From Sternotherus odoratus (Eukaryota; Chordata; Testudines; Kinosternidae): a DNA stretch of 64,000 bases. Location: the NCBI GenBank assembly GCA_032164245.1, contig JAVMKO010000001.1, forward strand, positions 20,559,603 through 20,623,602, given 5' to 3'. Below, piece after piece: positions 1 through 11,458 of the stretch (the stretch's first letter is position 1; each line of letters begins with the position of its first letter). Both the position numbers and the translations under genes were made by a program. The notes beneath the pieces are model-generated. The model did not search any database, was not told where the DNA came from, and saw nothing but the letters and a program-made list of their open reading frames with translations.

Positions 1-120
1 AGAAACAATGGTCTTAAATTGTAGCAAGGGCAGTTTAGGTTGGACATTAGGAAAAACTTCTTCTGTCAGAGTGGTTAAGCAATAGAATAAATTACCAGGA
101 AGAAGAGGAGGATGAGGTTT
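1..120 (+). mobile_element. CR1 LINE 3'-region fragment
   Basis: The stretch with TTTAGGTTGGACATTAGG followed by a decayed version of the TGGTGAAGCACTGGAATGC segment is the last part of a CR1 ORF2 seen in bird and turtle CR1. The window edge cuts it on the left. It is well diverged. Confidence 0.7.
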
Positions 121-179
121 TTTAAACAACTAACAAAACCATCCAAAGCACAGGATTTTTGGTAATGGGGGACTTCATC

Positions 180-350
180 TATCCAGACATCTGTTAGGAA
201 AAGAATACAGCATGGCACAGATTATCCAACATGTTCTTGGAGATGCACTGGAGATTTTTTACTTCAAAAGGTGGAGAAAGTAACTGGGGAAGAGGTTGTC
301 CTACATTTGATTTTGACAAATAAGGAGGAATTGTGCAAGCTGGAGTCCCC
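180..350 (+). pseudogene. CR1-type ORF2 endonuclease fragment
   Basis: In one forward frame around 275-345 the peptide LILTNKEELC can be read, matching the LDLLLTNKE motif of CR1 endonuclease domains. Flanking codons are broken. It is a short relic, probably of the same or a neighbouring CR1 copy. Confidence 0.5.
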
Positions 351-639
351 CAATCCTCTGCACATTTCTGGCTTTCTTGTCCCTTGTCCCTGGCAGCCAG
401 GCCCTCGTCCTTGGCACCATGTCCCTAGCTGGGCTCTCTCATAGACAGTGACCCTGAGTGGAGTTAGCTGGCATGAAAAGAGGCTCCATACCATCCCCTC
501 AGTGGGGGAGGGGCCAAGCAAGTGCCAGGGGGGAGGCACGGCAGGAGAAGGATAGAGCTTCCCTCCCCCACTGGCAGGATGAGCAGAGCAAGCCCTGCAA
601 GGACAACTCAGCACTCTCATAAATTGGAGGGGACCCCGC
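351..639. other. GC-rich segment, unidentified
   Basis: A GC-rich block lies between two CR1 fragments. It reads open on the minus strand (264-641), but the composition is low-complexity and no domain is visible. It may be an inserted MITE whose ends I could not define. Confidence 0.3.
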
Positions 640-1350
640 ATGTCCCCTCTGATCTTAAATTACAGCAACGGGGGGATTAGGTTGGACATTAGGAAACATT
701 TCTTGGCTGTCTGGGTAGTTAAGCACTGGAACAAATTAGTTGGAAGGTTGTGTGTGAGGTTTTTAAGAACAGATTAGACCAGGGGTGGGCAAACTACAGC
801 CCGTGGGCAGCGCTGCAGTGGCGTGGCTGGCTCCAGCAGGGCCTGAGCTCCTGCCACTCTTAGCAGCATGGTAAGTAGGAGAGGCTGTGAGCTCCTGCGG
901 GGCCACGTGTCTGACTCCGGCAGGCCTGAGTGGTGTGATAATGGGGTCGGGGTCAGGGCTGGACTGGGGCCTTGGATAAGGGGCAGGGAGTCCTGGGGTT
1001 CTGTCAGGGGGAAAGGGGTGTGAATAGGGGTCAGGGCAGCCAGGGGACAGGGAGCAGGGAGGCTTAGAGGGGAGCAGGTGGTCGTTAGGGGTGGTGGGGG
1101 TCTCGGGAGGGTGCAGTCAGGGGACAAGGAGCAGAGGAGGTTGGATGGGTTGAGGATTCTGAGGGGGCGGGAAGTGGGAGGGGGTTGCATGGGGCGGGAG
1201 CAAGGCAGACTTCCCTACCCAGTCCTCCGTACAATTTTTCAACCTCAATGTGGCCCTCAGGCCAAAAAGTTTCCCCATGCTTGGATTAGACAAACACCTG
1301 TCAGGAATGGAGTTATTACACAGTCCTACTTTGAGTGCAGGGGACAGGAC
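640..1350 (+). mobile_element. CR1 3' fragment split by a hAT insertion
   Basis: CR1 3' sequence (GATTAGGTTGGACATTAGG, then GTTAAGCACTGGAACAAATT) runs to 779 and resumes at 1284 with AAACACCTGTCAGGAATGG. The two parts are continuous in CR1 once the 504-bp insert and one copy of its target duplication are removed. Confidence 0.8.
780..1283. mobile_element. hAT MITE (504 bp) with perfect 8-bp TSD
   Basis: The left end reads CAGGGGTGGGCAAACTAC. The right end (about 1220-1283) is the CCGTACAATTTT...GGCCAAAAAGTTT segment of the same well-known family, with a decayed terminus. Both sides carry the identical octamer GATTAGAC (772-779 and 1284-1291), the 8-bp target duplication typical of hAT transposons. 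The interior is G-rich without coding content. A second copy's 3' end is at 11459-11537. Confidence 0.9.
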
Positions 1351-1351
1351 T

Positions 1352-1978
1352 AGAAGGCTAATGGCATTTTGGGCTGTATCAGTAGGGGCATTGCCAGCAC
1401 ATCAAAGGATGTGATCATTTCCCTCTATTCAACATTGGTGAGACCTCATCTGGAGTACTGTGTCCAGTTTTGGGGCCCACACTACAAGAAAGATGTAGAA
1501 AAATTGGAAAGAGTCCAGATGAGGGCAACAAAAATGATTAGGGGTCTGAAGCACATGACTTATGAGGAGAGGCTCAGGGAACTGGGATTGTTTAGTCTAC
1601 AGAAGAGAAGACTGAGGGGAGATTTGATAGCTGCTTTCAACTACCTGAAAGGGGATTCAAAAGAGGATGGATCTAGACTGTTCTCAGTGGTACCAGATGA
1701 CAGAACAAGGAGTAATGGTCTCAAGTTGCCGTGGGGGAGGTTTAGGTTGGATATTAGGGAAAACATTTTCACTAGGAGGGTGGTGAAGCACTGGAATGTG
1801 TCACCTAGGGAGGTGGTGGAATCGCCTTCCTTAGAGGTTTTCAAGGTCAGGCTTGAAAAAGCCCTGGCTGGGATGATTTAGTTGGGGTTGGTCCTCTTTT
1901 GAGCAGGGAGTTGGACTAGATAACCTCTTGATGTCCCTTCCAACCCTGATATTCTATGATTCTATGATTCTATGACCT
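1352..1978 (+). mobile_element. CR1 LINE, 5'-truncated, with intact 3' tail
   Basis: CR1 elements are chicken-repeat-1 family non-LTR retrotransposons, the main LINE of turtles and birds. This copy starts inside ORF2 (AATGGCATTTTGGGCTGTAT) and gives a 170-residue open frame at 1369-1881 covering the ORF2 C-terminus: [52 protein letters not shown] and [19 protein letters not shown]. The ORF stop is at 1879-1881. The short 3' UTR ends in tandem ATTCTATG units, the family's hallmark terminus. The unbroken frame suggests a fairly young insertion. Confidence 0.95.
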
Positions 1979-2076
1979 ATTGATGTCTCTTCCAATTCTA
2001 TACTTCTGTATTTGTATGCATTCGTTCTTCCTTTGTTTTCATTTTAGTAGCACGTATTACATTTTCTGTTTTAAGT

Positions 2077-2188
2077 ACACCAGACCCTTGCTATATTTAA
2101 ATTGGGATCCATGGCAACGTGTCCCCCGCGTTAGCACGAGGACTGCGCATGGATCCCAAACCCCTTGGCAATAGCGAAGGTCCGGTGT
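2077..2188. mobile_element. Short MITE, mariner/Tigger-like inverted ends
   Basis: ACACCAGACCCTTGCTAT at the left and the reverse complement of ATAGCGAAGGTCCGGTGT at the right form imperfect terminal inverted repeats around 112 bp. No coding content. No clear TA duplication, so the superfamily is a guess. Confidence 0.5.
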
Positions 2189-2584
2189 GTTCAATATTTT
2201 TTAATAACCTTGTTCTGCTAGAATGTAAGAATTTTATGACATTCTCATTTATGAACTAACTCCAAATGTCCAGCTTGAGGCTTTCAAAGCTGTTTTTCAT
2301 TTTGCAGCAATTGTGAGTGTGGTCACCTGTATGCAAAACCTATGAATATGTGTAGCCAAATAGAAATTTTGTACATAAATCAAGTAGTTTAATGTTAGTG
2401 TTTTAATAAGCAAAATTGTTGTTTATGAGTGCAAATGTAAAAGCTGAGCTAAAGTCCCTTTAATAATTTGGAACTTAACATGCAAATAGCTATTTCCAGA
2501 CAATTTCCCCCTTATATTTAGAATGGGCAATATCTTTGGTATTTGTGTGGTAACTGTTGGAAAATGTTTTACTGAGCTAATTAT

Positions 2585-2680
2585 TTAACATCCCTGTGCC
2601 TCAGCATCCCCATCTCTGAAAGGACAAGAATAATTATTTCAGAGCTCTTTGTAAAGCACTTGAGACAAAAATTTTATCTT
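2585..2680 (+). repeat. MIR-like core SINE fragment
   Basis: TGTGCCTCAGCATCCCCATCTCTGAAA followed by GTAAAGCACTTGAGA matches the central and 3' part of the ancient MIR SINE of amniotes. It is heavily diverged. Confidence 0.6.
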
Positions 2681-2822
2681 AATTACCACTTCTAATTAAT
2701 CATTAGTATTTATTATTACTGAGAAAAAGCCTAAAGTTGTTTAGTTGAACAAGATATCAGGACAGATTTCCTGTTTATATATGCTGATGACAAGCATAAG
2801 TAAGAAAGTAGACATACTAGAT

Positions 2823-3105
2823 CAGCAGTTCTCAAACTGTGGGTCGGGACTCCAATGTGAGTCGGAACCCTGTTTTAAAGGGGTCGCAGGGCTAATGTTA
2901 GACTTGCTGGGGTCCAGGGAACTGCCCAGGGACAAAGTCTGAGCCCTACCACCCAGGGCCAAAGCCCGAGTCCCACAGCCCGGGGTCAAAGATCAAGGGC
3001 TTCAATCCTGGATGTCAGGGCTCAGATTACAGGCCCCCAGCTTGGAGTCTTGTGATCATTTTTGTTGTCAGAAGGTCATGATGCAATGAAATTTGAGAAC
3101 ACCTG
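2823..3105. mobile_element. hAT-Charlie-like MITE (283 bp) with 8-bp TSD
   Basis: The left end is CAGCAGTTCTCAAACTGTGG and the right end is AATTTGAGAACACCTG, which are terminal inverted repeats. The flanks TACTAGAT (2815-2822) and TACTAGGT (3106-3113) match at 7 of 8 bases, as expected for an aged hAT duplication. A related copy is at 34435-34772. Confidence 0.87.
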
Positions 3106-3113
3106 TACTAGGT

Positions 3114-4165
3114 CATATGCTAAACCAGCTCTTTGTCTTTGTCAGCTTTCTAAATTGTTTTTAGTCTTGATACTCTGATGCTTTACACACCTATGCAGTG
3201 GAAACATCCATGTTATATTAGATAAGAGGAACCATTTTAGGGATATAAATCCTCATGCTCCAAGGAATAAGCAAGTCTCTATTTGATGGAGATTATAAAG
3301 AAAAGTCCGCTTCTTGTAAAGCATCTTGCATTGTCCACTGTCAGAGTCAGACTACTGGCCTAGATGTTCCACAGATCTGTGCCAGAATGACAGTTTCAGT
3401 GTTCACACAGACTTGATAATAGTTTTAAACTTTATGAAGAAGTTACGTAAATTGCCTTCCAGATTCCATTATAACTGATAATTCTGACATTATAAAAAAA
3501 TGACTAGTGCATTTAAAAAGTAAAGTGTAGGATCTTTAAACACAGATGTATTTTGTGAGATTAAGCAGCAGCCATTTACTCCTAAGAATGTAGTTGATTC
3601 TATCTGAGCTCCTAATGGAAGGAATTTTAAAATTCTTTTGGTCTCAGATAAATCCCTCTTGGATTGCCATCAGCATCAGTGTACCTCACATCTACTGTAG
3701 CTTTATTTAGCTTAACTGACAGTATCTGCAGAAGCAAAGACAGTAAGAAAACTATTGCCTTTTTTTTTTTTAGGTGAATTCTCTGAGAGTTCGTTAATAG
3801 CGCTGGTAGGAGCCTGGTGCTCTGCTATTATGTGTAACCTGGCAGATAAATAGACTCAATCCGCACAAAAGCAAAATTGCTTTTTCAGTGAGTAAATGAT
3901 AACAGTAGTTGAAAGTTACTGGCCTGAAGTCATTCCGTTGTGTGCTGCAAACCCATCAGTTCTCAGATGCCAAGCAGGTCCTGGCTCAGTCTGTGCTTGG
4001 ACATGAAACCTCCGAAGAACTCTTAAATGTTACTGGAAGTGAGGTTGGTGAGTCAGTACTGGGCCAGTTCATGGTAGGGGCTTTTATTGATGCCATCTTC
4101 AGTAAAAAAAAGAGATAAAACTAAGGTCTTGACCATATTCAAAAGGCGGGGAGGGGGGGGGGATG
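3114..4165. other. Intron, no recognised feature
   Basis: AT-rich sequence with a poly-T run near 3761. Short open frames here, such as 3909-4118, show no domain and sit between repeats. I see nothing functional. Confidence 0.5.
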
Positions 4166-4482
4166 TTTCACATTACTAAGACTGAGGGGGGGACCTGATA
4201 ACAGTTTTCAAATATGTTAAGAAGACGGTGAAGGTGGGATAATTGGCTCAAGCTACAGTAGAAGAGATTTAAGTTAGATATTAGGAAAATCTAACTATAA
4301 GGATAGTTGAGCACTGGAGTAGATTACCAAAGGAGGTTGTGGAATCCCTGTCATTGGTTAACAGTATGCTAGACAAACACCTGTCAGGGATGGTCTAGGA
4401 ATACTTTGTCCTACCTCAGCACAGATGGGGAGAGTAGATGACCTGTTGCGGTCTCTTCTAGCCCTATATTTCTATGGTTCCT
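4166..4482 (+). mobile_element. CR1/L3-type LINE 3' fragment
   Basis: GACCTGATAACAGTTTTCAAATATG, a decayed GTTGAGCACTGGAGTAGATT segment and the 3' end GATGACCTGTTGCGGTCTCTTCTAGCCC with a TTTCTATGG tail mark an older CR1 subfamily. No frame survives. Confidence 0.8.
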
Positions 4483-4531
4483 TTGTTAAGCAATCTTTAA
4501 CAGTTTTTGATTCCCCTGTGTCCTGGATAAA

Positions 4532-4620
4532 TTCATAAGAACATAAGAATGCCCATACTGGGTCAGACCAAGTGCCATTTAGCCCAGTATTCCATTGAGA
4601 ATGATTATGTCCATTGATAC
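4532..4620. repeat. Turtle interspersed repeat, fragment
   Basis: CATAAGAACATAAGAATGCC followed by ATACTGGGTCAGACCA is a segment I know as very common in turtle DNA. I cannot state its class with certainty. Confidence 0.5.
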
Positions 4621-4834
4621 GGTAGTTTGCTAAGCAATATTAATAGTGAGTAAAACAATAGCCTCATCGAAGTCACTGAGAGTTTTGCCATTAACTTCAA
4701 TAGGCACAGGAGTCCACCCAATATGATCAGCAGTATACATTTCAAAGTCTCTAAACTGTCTAAAGAGTTTAAGGATCTGAGCAGGAGTGCCTCTAAGGTA
4801 CTTGGGCAATGCCCAGTTCATTGTTGCACCACCT

Positions 4835-4985
4835 AACCCCTAAAGGCCCTGCTGCCTAGTGGAATTTTCAGCCTTGACCTAAGTGCCCTGGCTCCCCGTA
4901 CAATGCATGGGGAAAATTAGGCACCTAGGGGATTTTCACTAGCTGACCATCTGAGTGGGGAGCTGCTTAATCTATCCCAGAGTTA
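4835..4985. repeat. Dispersed repeat A, copy 1
   Basis: CTGCTGCCTAGTGGAATTTT and TGCATGGGGAAAATTAGGCACC recur in recognisable form around 59870-59960, so this is a multi-copy repeat. Its family is unknown to me; the related stretch 5746-6260 also has the GCCTAAG/TTAGG-rich texture. Confidence 0.55.
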
Positions 4986-5745
4986 AATGCTTGAGAGGGT
5001 CTCAGTGGCTGCCCTGGTGCACCACACTGCTGATCCAGAGATAGGAATCTCCCTCTATCCTGGGAAACTGTGACTGTGAAAAGGACTTGAGAGCCACGGT
5101 GGATAATCTGCTGAACATGAGCTCCCAGTGCAACACTGGGGCCAAAAGGGTTAATATGATCATTGGATGCAGAAATGGGAATCTCGAGTAAGAGTATTTG
5201 ACCTCTGTATTTGGCATGGCTGCAACTGCTACTGGAATCCTGGGTCCAGTTCTGGTGCCCACAATTCAAGAAGAATGTTGATCAATTGGAAAGGGTTCAG
5301 AGAAGAGCCATGAGAAGGATTAAAGGATTAGAAAACATGCCTCATAGTGATAGACTGAGCTCCTTGAGTCTATTTAGCTTAACAAAGAAAAGATGAAAGG
5401 GTACTTAATTACAGTTTGTAAGTACTTAAATGGGGAGAAATTGATAATGGACTCTACATTCTAGCATACAAAGGTATAACAACATCTAATGGAGAGAATT
5501 TGAAGCAAAACAAATTCAGACTGTAAATAGGACATCTTTTTCAGCTGTGAAGGTAATTAACCATTAGAACATTTACCAAGAGTTATGGTACATTCTCGAT
5601 CATTGGCAATTTTATAATAAAAGATATGATGTAGTTCAAAGAATTATTTGGGGGGAGTTTTGTGGCCTGGATCATGTACAAAGTCAGAATAGATAACCAT
5701 AGGGTCCATCCTGGCTTTAAAATCTATGAATCTATGCTTGGAATC
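4986..5745 (+). mobile_element. CR1-type LINE, decayed, with 3' tail
   Basis: The forward frame at 5211-5396 reads SWVQFWCPQFKKNVDQLERV then QRRAMRRIKGLENMPHSDRL, the ORF2 C-terminus of an older CR1 subfamily. Upstream, 5040-5210 holds the preceding region (KDLRATVDN-like) in broken frames. The 3' end near 5740 carries ATCTATGAATCTATG, the tandem terminal octamer. Confidence 0.85.
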
Positions 5746-6260
5746 CTCAACTGTGAACGCTCTCCTGGAGTTAGGGACCTAAGCCAGGTCAGCCCCTTAA
5801 GCAGCCCATGCCTAAGCAGCCAATGCAATCTCTCTCTCTCTGTCTCCTATTCATGCTCAATACCCCTCTCATACTTGCCCTATGTTTCCCTGTGCCCACC
5901 AGCTGTCTTTTGCATTGGCACTCTGTTGCCCCTCCTGATGTGGGGGGCTGGCAGATAACTGGACATGATCTGAGCATGCCTACAGGATTGGACACTGCTG
6001 GCAAGATAGGCATTCGCCCACTTAGTTTGAGAATCCAGCTTTGGGCCTTCAGGGCTTTGGCTTGAGCTGGGATTCTAAGACAAGCAGCTTGTTGGGTGAA
6101 GTCATTGTGTAGGGGGCTTTATAAATGCCAATCAGTAGAAACTTAGATGTTATGGGGACTTAGGTACCTGCAAGATTAAGCTTAAAATGAGTAACTGTTT
6201 GGAAAATTTCATGGCACCTAAATGGTGGATATTGGTGTCTCAAGAGGCAGATAGATGCCT
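5746..6260. repeat. Probable dispersed repeat A, degenerate
   Basis: Phrases such as GGACCTAAGCCAG, TTAGGTACCTGCAAG and GATGCCTAAGTTCC resemble the repeat at 4835 and 59790. Overlapping open frames on both strands show no domain. Identification is tentative. Confidence 0.35.
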
Positions 6261-6514
6261 AAGTTCCTTTGAGATCTGGGCCTCAGGTCTTCTCAGTAGT
6301 GGTATCAGGCCGCCTAACCCTTACTTTCCTGAGATTATTTCTAAGCTCTGTTTACCAGTGATTTTTATCTAAGATTTCTGTTTACCAGAGCTCTTAGTGA
6401 GAGAGAATGTTCTTGATGTTTGTAAATAACAGACATTTACAGAGACAAGGTCGGTGAGGTAATATCTTGGTCCAGTTAGGTCCTGGGGATCATCTTTGTT
6501 CTAGTTTTCCATAA

Positions 6515-9000
6515 TTGTTCCGTTTTGTAGCATACTTCATTATCTTCTTCATACTTCGCAATCTTCTCTTCTTGTTTATTTTTTGGATGTCTGCTGGGAT
6601 GGTGGTATCAATTAACATGGTCTTTTGTTGTCTTTGCTACAGCAACTGTGTCCAGCCTGTTTGCCTGCACCATTCGATCTGTGAATATTGCCAGATCCAT
6701 AAAATCTTAGACTCTTCATTCCATAGAGTGCTTTCGATTCAGTAGTTGTAATACTGCATGGTTGGTTTAAATCCATACTTGCCCCAGAAGCTCCAATGCA
6801 GACACTTGGTGACCTCATTGTGTCTGTTCATGTATTCTTTCTCAGCCAGGCTCCTGCAGGCACTCAATACATGCTCCACCATCTCTTCCTTTTCGGAACA
6901 CATTCTGCAGTTTGAGGAGCAGTTCTGTCAGCTAATTTTGTTTTGAGCTTAATCAAGCCATAGGGAGTGCTCTTGTGCACTCATAAGGAGGCTCTCTGTC
7001 TCTCTTTTGTGGTATCTTTCAACAAGCTATGAGTTTGTTAATCTCTAATTGTTAATGGGTTTATTCTCTCTCCCCAATGTCTGTGCATTTCTTTAGCTAT
7101 TTGCTATCTCTTTTTTTCTTACTCCTTCTTGGTCTGAGAGGCAAACTTGACCATTGCTTGTTATCATGACCAGATGATCTTTTACTCTTGCTGACTCCCC
7201 ATTTTTGATGTTATATTTTTGATTGTCAAATGCCTCTACCACAGATAGCAAATATTTTCCTTTATCACATTGTAGGATGTACCTCCTGCCCATGTCTTGA
7301 CTGATTTTCATTACTCTTTCTTGTTTGGATGTCAGATTTTTTTTCTTCTCCTCTTGATTCTACTTGATCTCTTCAGCAGTGTACCATCCACATATTAACA
7401 ACTCAGAACAAATTCTTGAAGTTGAGATTTGTCCTTGGAGTAGTTCTTATTCACCCACAGTATTCTTTCCTCACTTTGACTTTCTTATGTTGTAATTCTA
7501 ACAGTTCCCTGATTCCAAGGAATTTGTAGGGGGCATGCTGAGAGAGAGCATGATAACTTGTATACCACCTGATTGGACCAATCTGCACTCTTTACAGATG
7601 CCAATGCATTTAGCCAAACCAACCCATAGCTTTGTATCTTCACCAAACTTTTCTACACTTCATAAATCTCTGTATCTCTTTTTGTGACTGTCCCTATAAT
7701 TTTAGATCCTCTCTATATAAAAATGAATCAGAGATGTAGCCGTGTTAGTCTGGAATAGCAGAGGTAACAAAGAGTCCTGTGGCACCTTAAAGACTAACTT
7801 CAATACTTCATGTTTCAATACTTTAGTTAGTCTTTAAGATGCCACAGGACTCTTTGTTACCTCTGTATAAAAATGGTTAATTGGTTATTGCTCTTTGCCG
7901 ATATGATAATTTGTGGTTATCTCATGAAGCATTCATGTAAGTAGCAGCATCGCCCATGAACATTATTGGTGATACCCTTTGGCGATTCCTCTTTTAATTT
8001 GGACCTCATCAGTGAGAGTAACTTCCCGGTAGAGTCAAGTGCTCCAGTTAACCATGAATTGCTGTAAAAAGGAAATGCCCTTTAGATGAACCTTTCAATA
8101 CCTCATCTATTTCTTAGATATCCTTGTGTATTCATCTATTGTGTGATTGTCAAATTTTTCTCACATTTTTAATCCAATCTCCTGTCTGTACATCGTCAAA
8201 CCATATTTCCTTGCAGTAGCACTGAAATTTTTCCACATCATTCATATTGGCTCCTATTTTTCCTATTCTCCTTTTAACATCAATCTGATCAGAGAATCTC
8301 TTAGGGTCTCTTGTGAAAAGTCTGTTCTCTGATACTGAGAGCTTCATGCTGAATATCTTTCAAGCTTGCGACTCCATGCAATCAGCTTCTGTTTACATTG
8401 TTCCTTCACAACTCTCATATCCCTTTCATTCAGCTGATATTTCATCTCCGGAACCGTTTGCTTCTGTCTTCAAATGGTTTTTCTCAAATTCATTCAATAG
8501 GCTGCTATCTCAACATAAAAGCATAATCTTCTAGTTTAACCTGCATTTCCTGGGATGTTCTTGAATATAGGGAGCTTTCCAGTTTTGAACATACTCAGCT
8601 GGCTTGATGTTATGTCAATGAGCTGCTGCGATTGCTGTAGATAAATTGTATGATTCAACTGACTAATACTCATCAGTCTTACAGCTTCCTTGAGCACTTC
8701 ATTCAGTGCATGCCCTATGTCATTCAGTCTTTGAGGGTCTACAAACATCATACTTGGTAGAACTGGTCAGTGCTCAATGTCCCCGTAGGCTCTGCATTAT
8801 TCTCAGTCAACAGATCATTCATATTTTCCATATTTTCTTCAAACACTGTTCACTCTTATTTGTCCTCGGTATTTCTTCCATTTGTTGCTTCTGTTTATCT
8901 GTATGTGGTTCAACACCACTAAACTCCCTTTGCAGGCTTTAAATTTCCATTTGTGTAAATTCTCCTCTTTAGAATAAAATGCTTAGTTGTACAGCGAGCC
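6515..9000 (-). pseudogene. R2/R4-type LINE polyprotein relic
   Basis: On the minus strand, in several frames, pieces of one non-LTR retrotransposon protein appear in family order. Near 8150-8350 is NRLFTRDPKRF, from the charged region before the reverse transcriptase. At 6856-6909 there is an intact zinc knuckle CRMCSEKEEMVEHVLSAC (C-X2-C-X8-H-X4-C), followed by KEYMNRHNEVTK. At 6690-6620 an ILW-Q-TDRM-A-like segment can be followed, and near 6550 comes IPA followed by EEKIAKYEE. I know this combination as the C-terminus of R2-like LINE proteins common in animal genomes. The reverse transcriptase core between 7000 and 8100 is largely missing or unrecognisable, and stops and frameshifts are frequent. 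A Penelope-type insertion sits at 7726-7865. Confidence 0.7.
7726..7865 (+). mobile_element. Palindromic Penelope-type short element, 10-bp TSD
   Basis: The element begins AATCAGAGATGTAGCCGTGT and continues into two inverted arms: AGAGGTAACAAAGAGTCCTG onward and the mirrored copy ending CTCTTTGTTACCTCT, separated by about 25 bp. The same arms occur in the copy at 20536. Perfect 10-bp duplications TATAAAAATG flank it at 7716-7725 and 7866-7875. The GTAGCCGTGTTAGTCTGG segment is the terminal sequence of turtle Penelope-like elements as I know them. Confidence 0.8.
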
Positions 9001-9146
9001 TGTGCTCAATCATTTTTTCTCTGTGTTCGTGTTTCTCTCTTTCCAGTATTGAAGCATTCATTTCCTCCAGCCTCTATCTTCAAATTTTGCCAAAATTCAA
9101 CATTGAATCACTTTTTGATTTGCACTACACATCCATTCCACTTAGG

Positions 9147-9870
9147 GCTACCAGGTGTCCTGTTTTCGACCTAGCGGCTCCGGTCGTTAAAAGTACAGTT
9201 GGCGGCACATCAGGCCTGCCTTGGCTACACACAGCTTTCAGAAGCAGCAGAATGTTCCCTCTCCAGCTCCTAAGCATAGGGGGAAGCTAGAGGGCTCTGC
9301 ACCCCAAGCATCAGCTCATATTGGCCAGAAACTGCTGCTAATGGGAGGCGCAGGGGTGGCACCTGGGGGGAGGGCAGTGTGTAGAGCCACCTGGCTGCGC
9401 CGCTGTGTAGGAGCCAGAGGGGGGACATGCCCCTGCTTCCAGGAACTGTCTGAGGTAAACACTGCCCAGAGCTGGCACCCCTAACCCTCTCCCGTGCCTC
9501 AACCCCCTGTCCCAGCCCTGATCCCCCTCCCCACCCAAACTCCCTGCCCACCCCTAATCCTCCTCCCACCCTCTGAACCCTTTCATCCCAGTCTGGAGCA
9601 CCCTCCTTCAACCCAAACCTCTCATCCTCGGACCCGCCCCAAAACCCGCACCCCCAGCCAGAGCCCTTCCTCCCCTCCTTGACCCAGCCTGGTGAAAATG
9701 GGTAAGTGAGTGAGGGTGGGGAGAGTAAGTGACCAAGAGATGGGGGATGGAGTGAGCAGGTGTGGAGCCTTGGAGAAGAGGTAGGGCCCCAGAGGAGGAG
9801 TGGGGCAGGTGGCAGAGCAAGGGTGTTTGGTTTTGTGCGAGTATAAAGTTGGCAATTGTGATTCCACTCT
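9147..9870. mobile_element. GC-rich turtle MITE-like repeat
   Basis: The left part, AGGGCTACCAGGTGTCCTGT then CGGCTCCGGTCGTTAAAAGT, and the right part, GTTTGGTTTTGTGCGAGTATAAAGTTGGCAA, belong to families I recognise from turtle genomes. The middle is C-rich with spurious long open frames (206 residues on the minus strand). The outermost bases look like a decayed inverted pair, but this may be two adjacent repeats. Confidence 0.5.
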
Positions 9871-11458
9871 TTTGTTGGTCTCCCAGACAAGTTCCCCAGT
9901 GTAACAGGGCTATTTTCCCTGCATTTCGGACCACCACAAACACTGACCTCTCACTGCAGTGGCAAAATGTCTTAATATTTAACCTGTTATTTTTGGCTTG
10001 CTTCATTGTTGTATAGCAGAACAGGTAGCTTGATTCAGCAAATGTGAAGTGTTCAACAACACGTGATGCACTTGAGAATTCTGCTTGCTCCCACAGAAGT
10101 CAGCAGGACTTTTACTCTTCCCTTAAGTAGGAACAGGATCCAATTCCAAATCTTACATTCACTTTTTATAGGGAAGCCATTCTGATTTCTGCAATTAAAA
10201 TGAATGCGAGTTGTTCACAGAAATGCTCACTTCTCAGAATTGTCAGAGATGCTTAGTGCCAACTGTTGTTGAATATAAATCATTCCAGGCTACTGTGGAA
10301 TTTTTTGAGACCTCAAGAAGAATTTGTTTGTGGCTCATGATAATCTTAAAATAGTTGTTTCTTCATGGACCTGATGCATTTTATATCCACTCCTTCAGAT
10401 TTACTTAAACTTCAATCAGGTGGCAATAGATGACTGCTTATCTCAGCTAACTGTTACAGAATTAAGCATTCCTTCTATTACTGGTTTAAGGGAGAAAAGA
10501 GAATTGAAAAAAGAATTAAATCACCTAATTTATATTCCTTTTTTTTTTGCATTCACATTTTTACATTTCAGTCACATTTGACTCAACATCATTCTCTTGC
10601 CATTAGATGAATGCACACCTCATATATTTTTGTGTTTGAATTAGACAACCCTTCTGTTCCTTAATTTAGGAGGATGGGGGATTTGAGAAAATTGCTGAAT
10701 GGTCACATAACTAATTTCTCCTTTTAATGGAGACAGCTTTTAATCTCTTTCATGTTTTGCTGGTATATGAGAACATATAAATTAAACTTCGGTGTTATAA
10801 TTCTATGTTATGCCTCCTGAGCAACCATACCAAATAAATAGGGAGGTCGTTTGTTCAGTAGAAATATATTACTTATCATAAACTGCTTTACCTTTTCATG
10901 CACCCTTTAATTCCAAGGAAATAACCACACAGAGAAAATACTTTTGTTCTAATTCTTTCTTTATAAATAAGTGTCTTTATAACAGAGGAATTTAGTGTGT
11001 GGGTGACACCAAATTGGGATATTTAATAAGAATCCAAATAAAAACAATGCTGATTCTGATGAAGAAAAAAGCACATTTTTACAGTGCAAACAATCCCTAC
11101 TTCATAAGTACAGACAACATACAATTAGTCCTTAACCACCCACAATTCAGTAATCAGACTGACATGACGTGGATCTCATTAGTGTCAGCATTCTATTCAT
11201 GGAGATGTTTAAGTTTGGTGAACATGTTTTTTGTTCAAATGTGTAAGACTCTGCAGCGATGTTGCAGTGAAGGACAAAAGCTGCTGCAAATATACCTCTG
11301 AACTTCCCAATGCCTTAGCATGGAACACTGACCTCTGAAATGAGGGACATTTTTCCTCTATTGTGGCCTTCCATTGCTCCAAGTCTCTCTTGACCCATAT
11401 GGGTTGCAACTTCTATAAAAGAAGGAAATGTATATAGCTATCCCAATCATTAAAGTCA
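9871..11458. other. Intron, no recognised feature
   Basis: AT-rich unique-looking sequence. The open frame 10999-11301 has no recognisable domain and no splice context. Nothing else seen. Confidence 0.5.

Noticed and set aside
9270..9890. 206-residue minus-strand frame
   Set aside because: It lies wholly in a GC-rich repeat family and is low complexity (Gly/Trp/Arg-rich), with overlapping frames on both strands.
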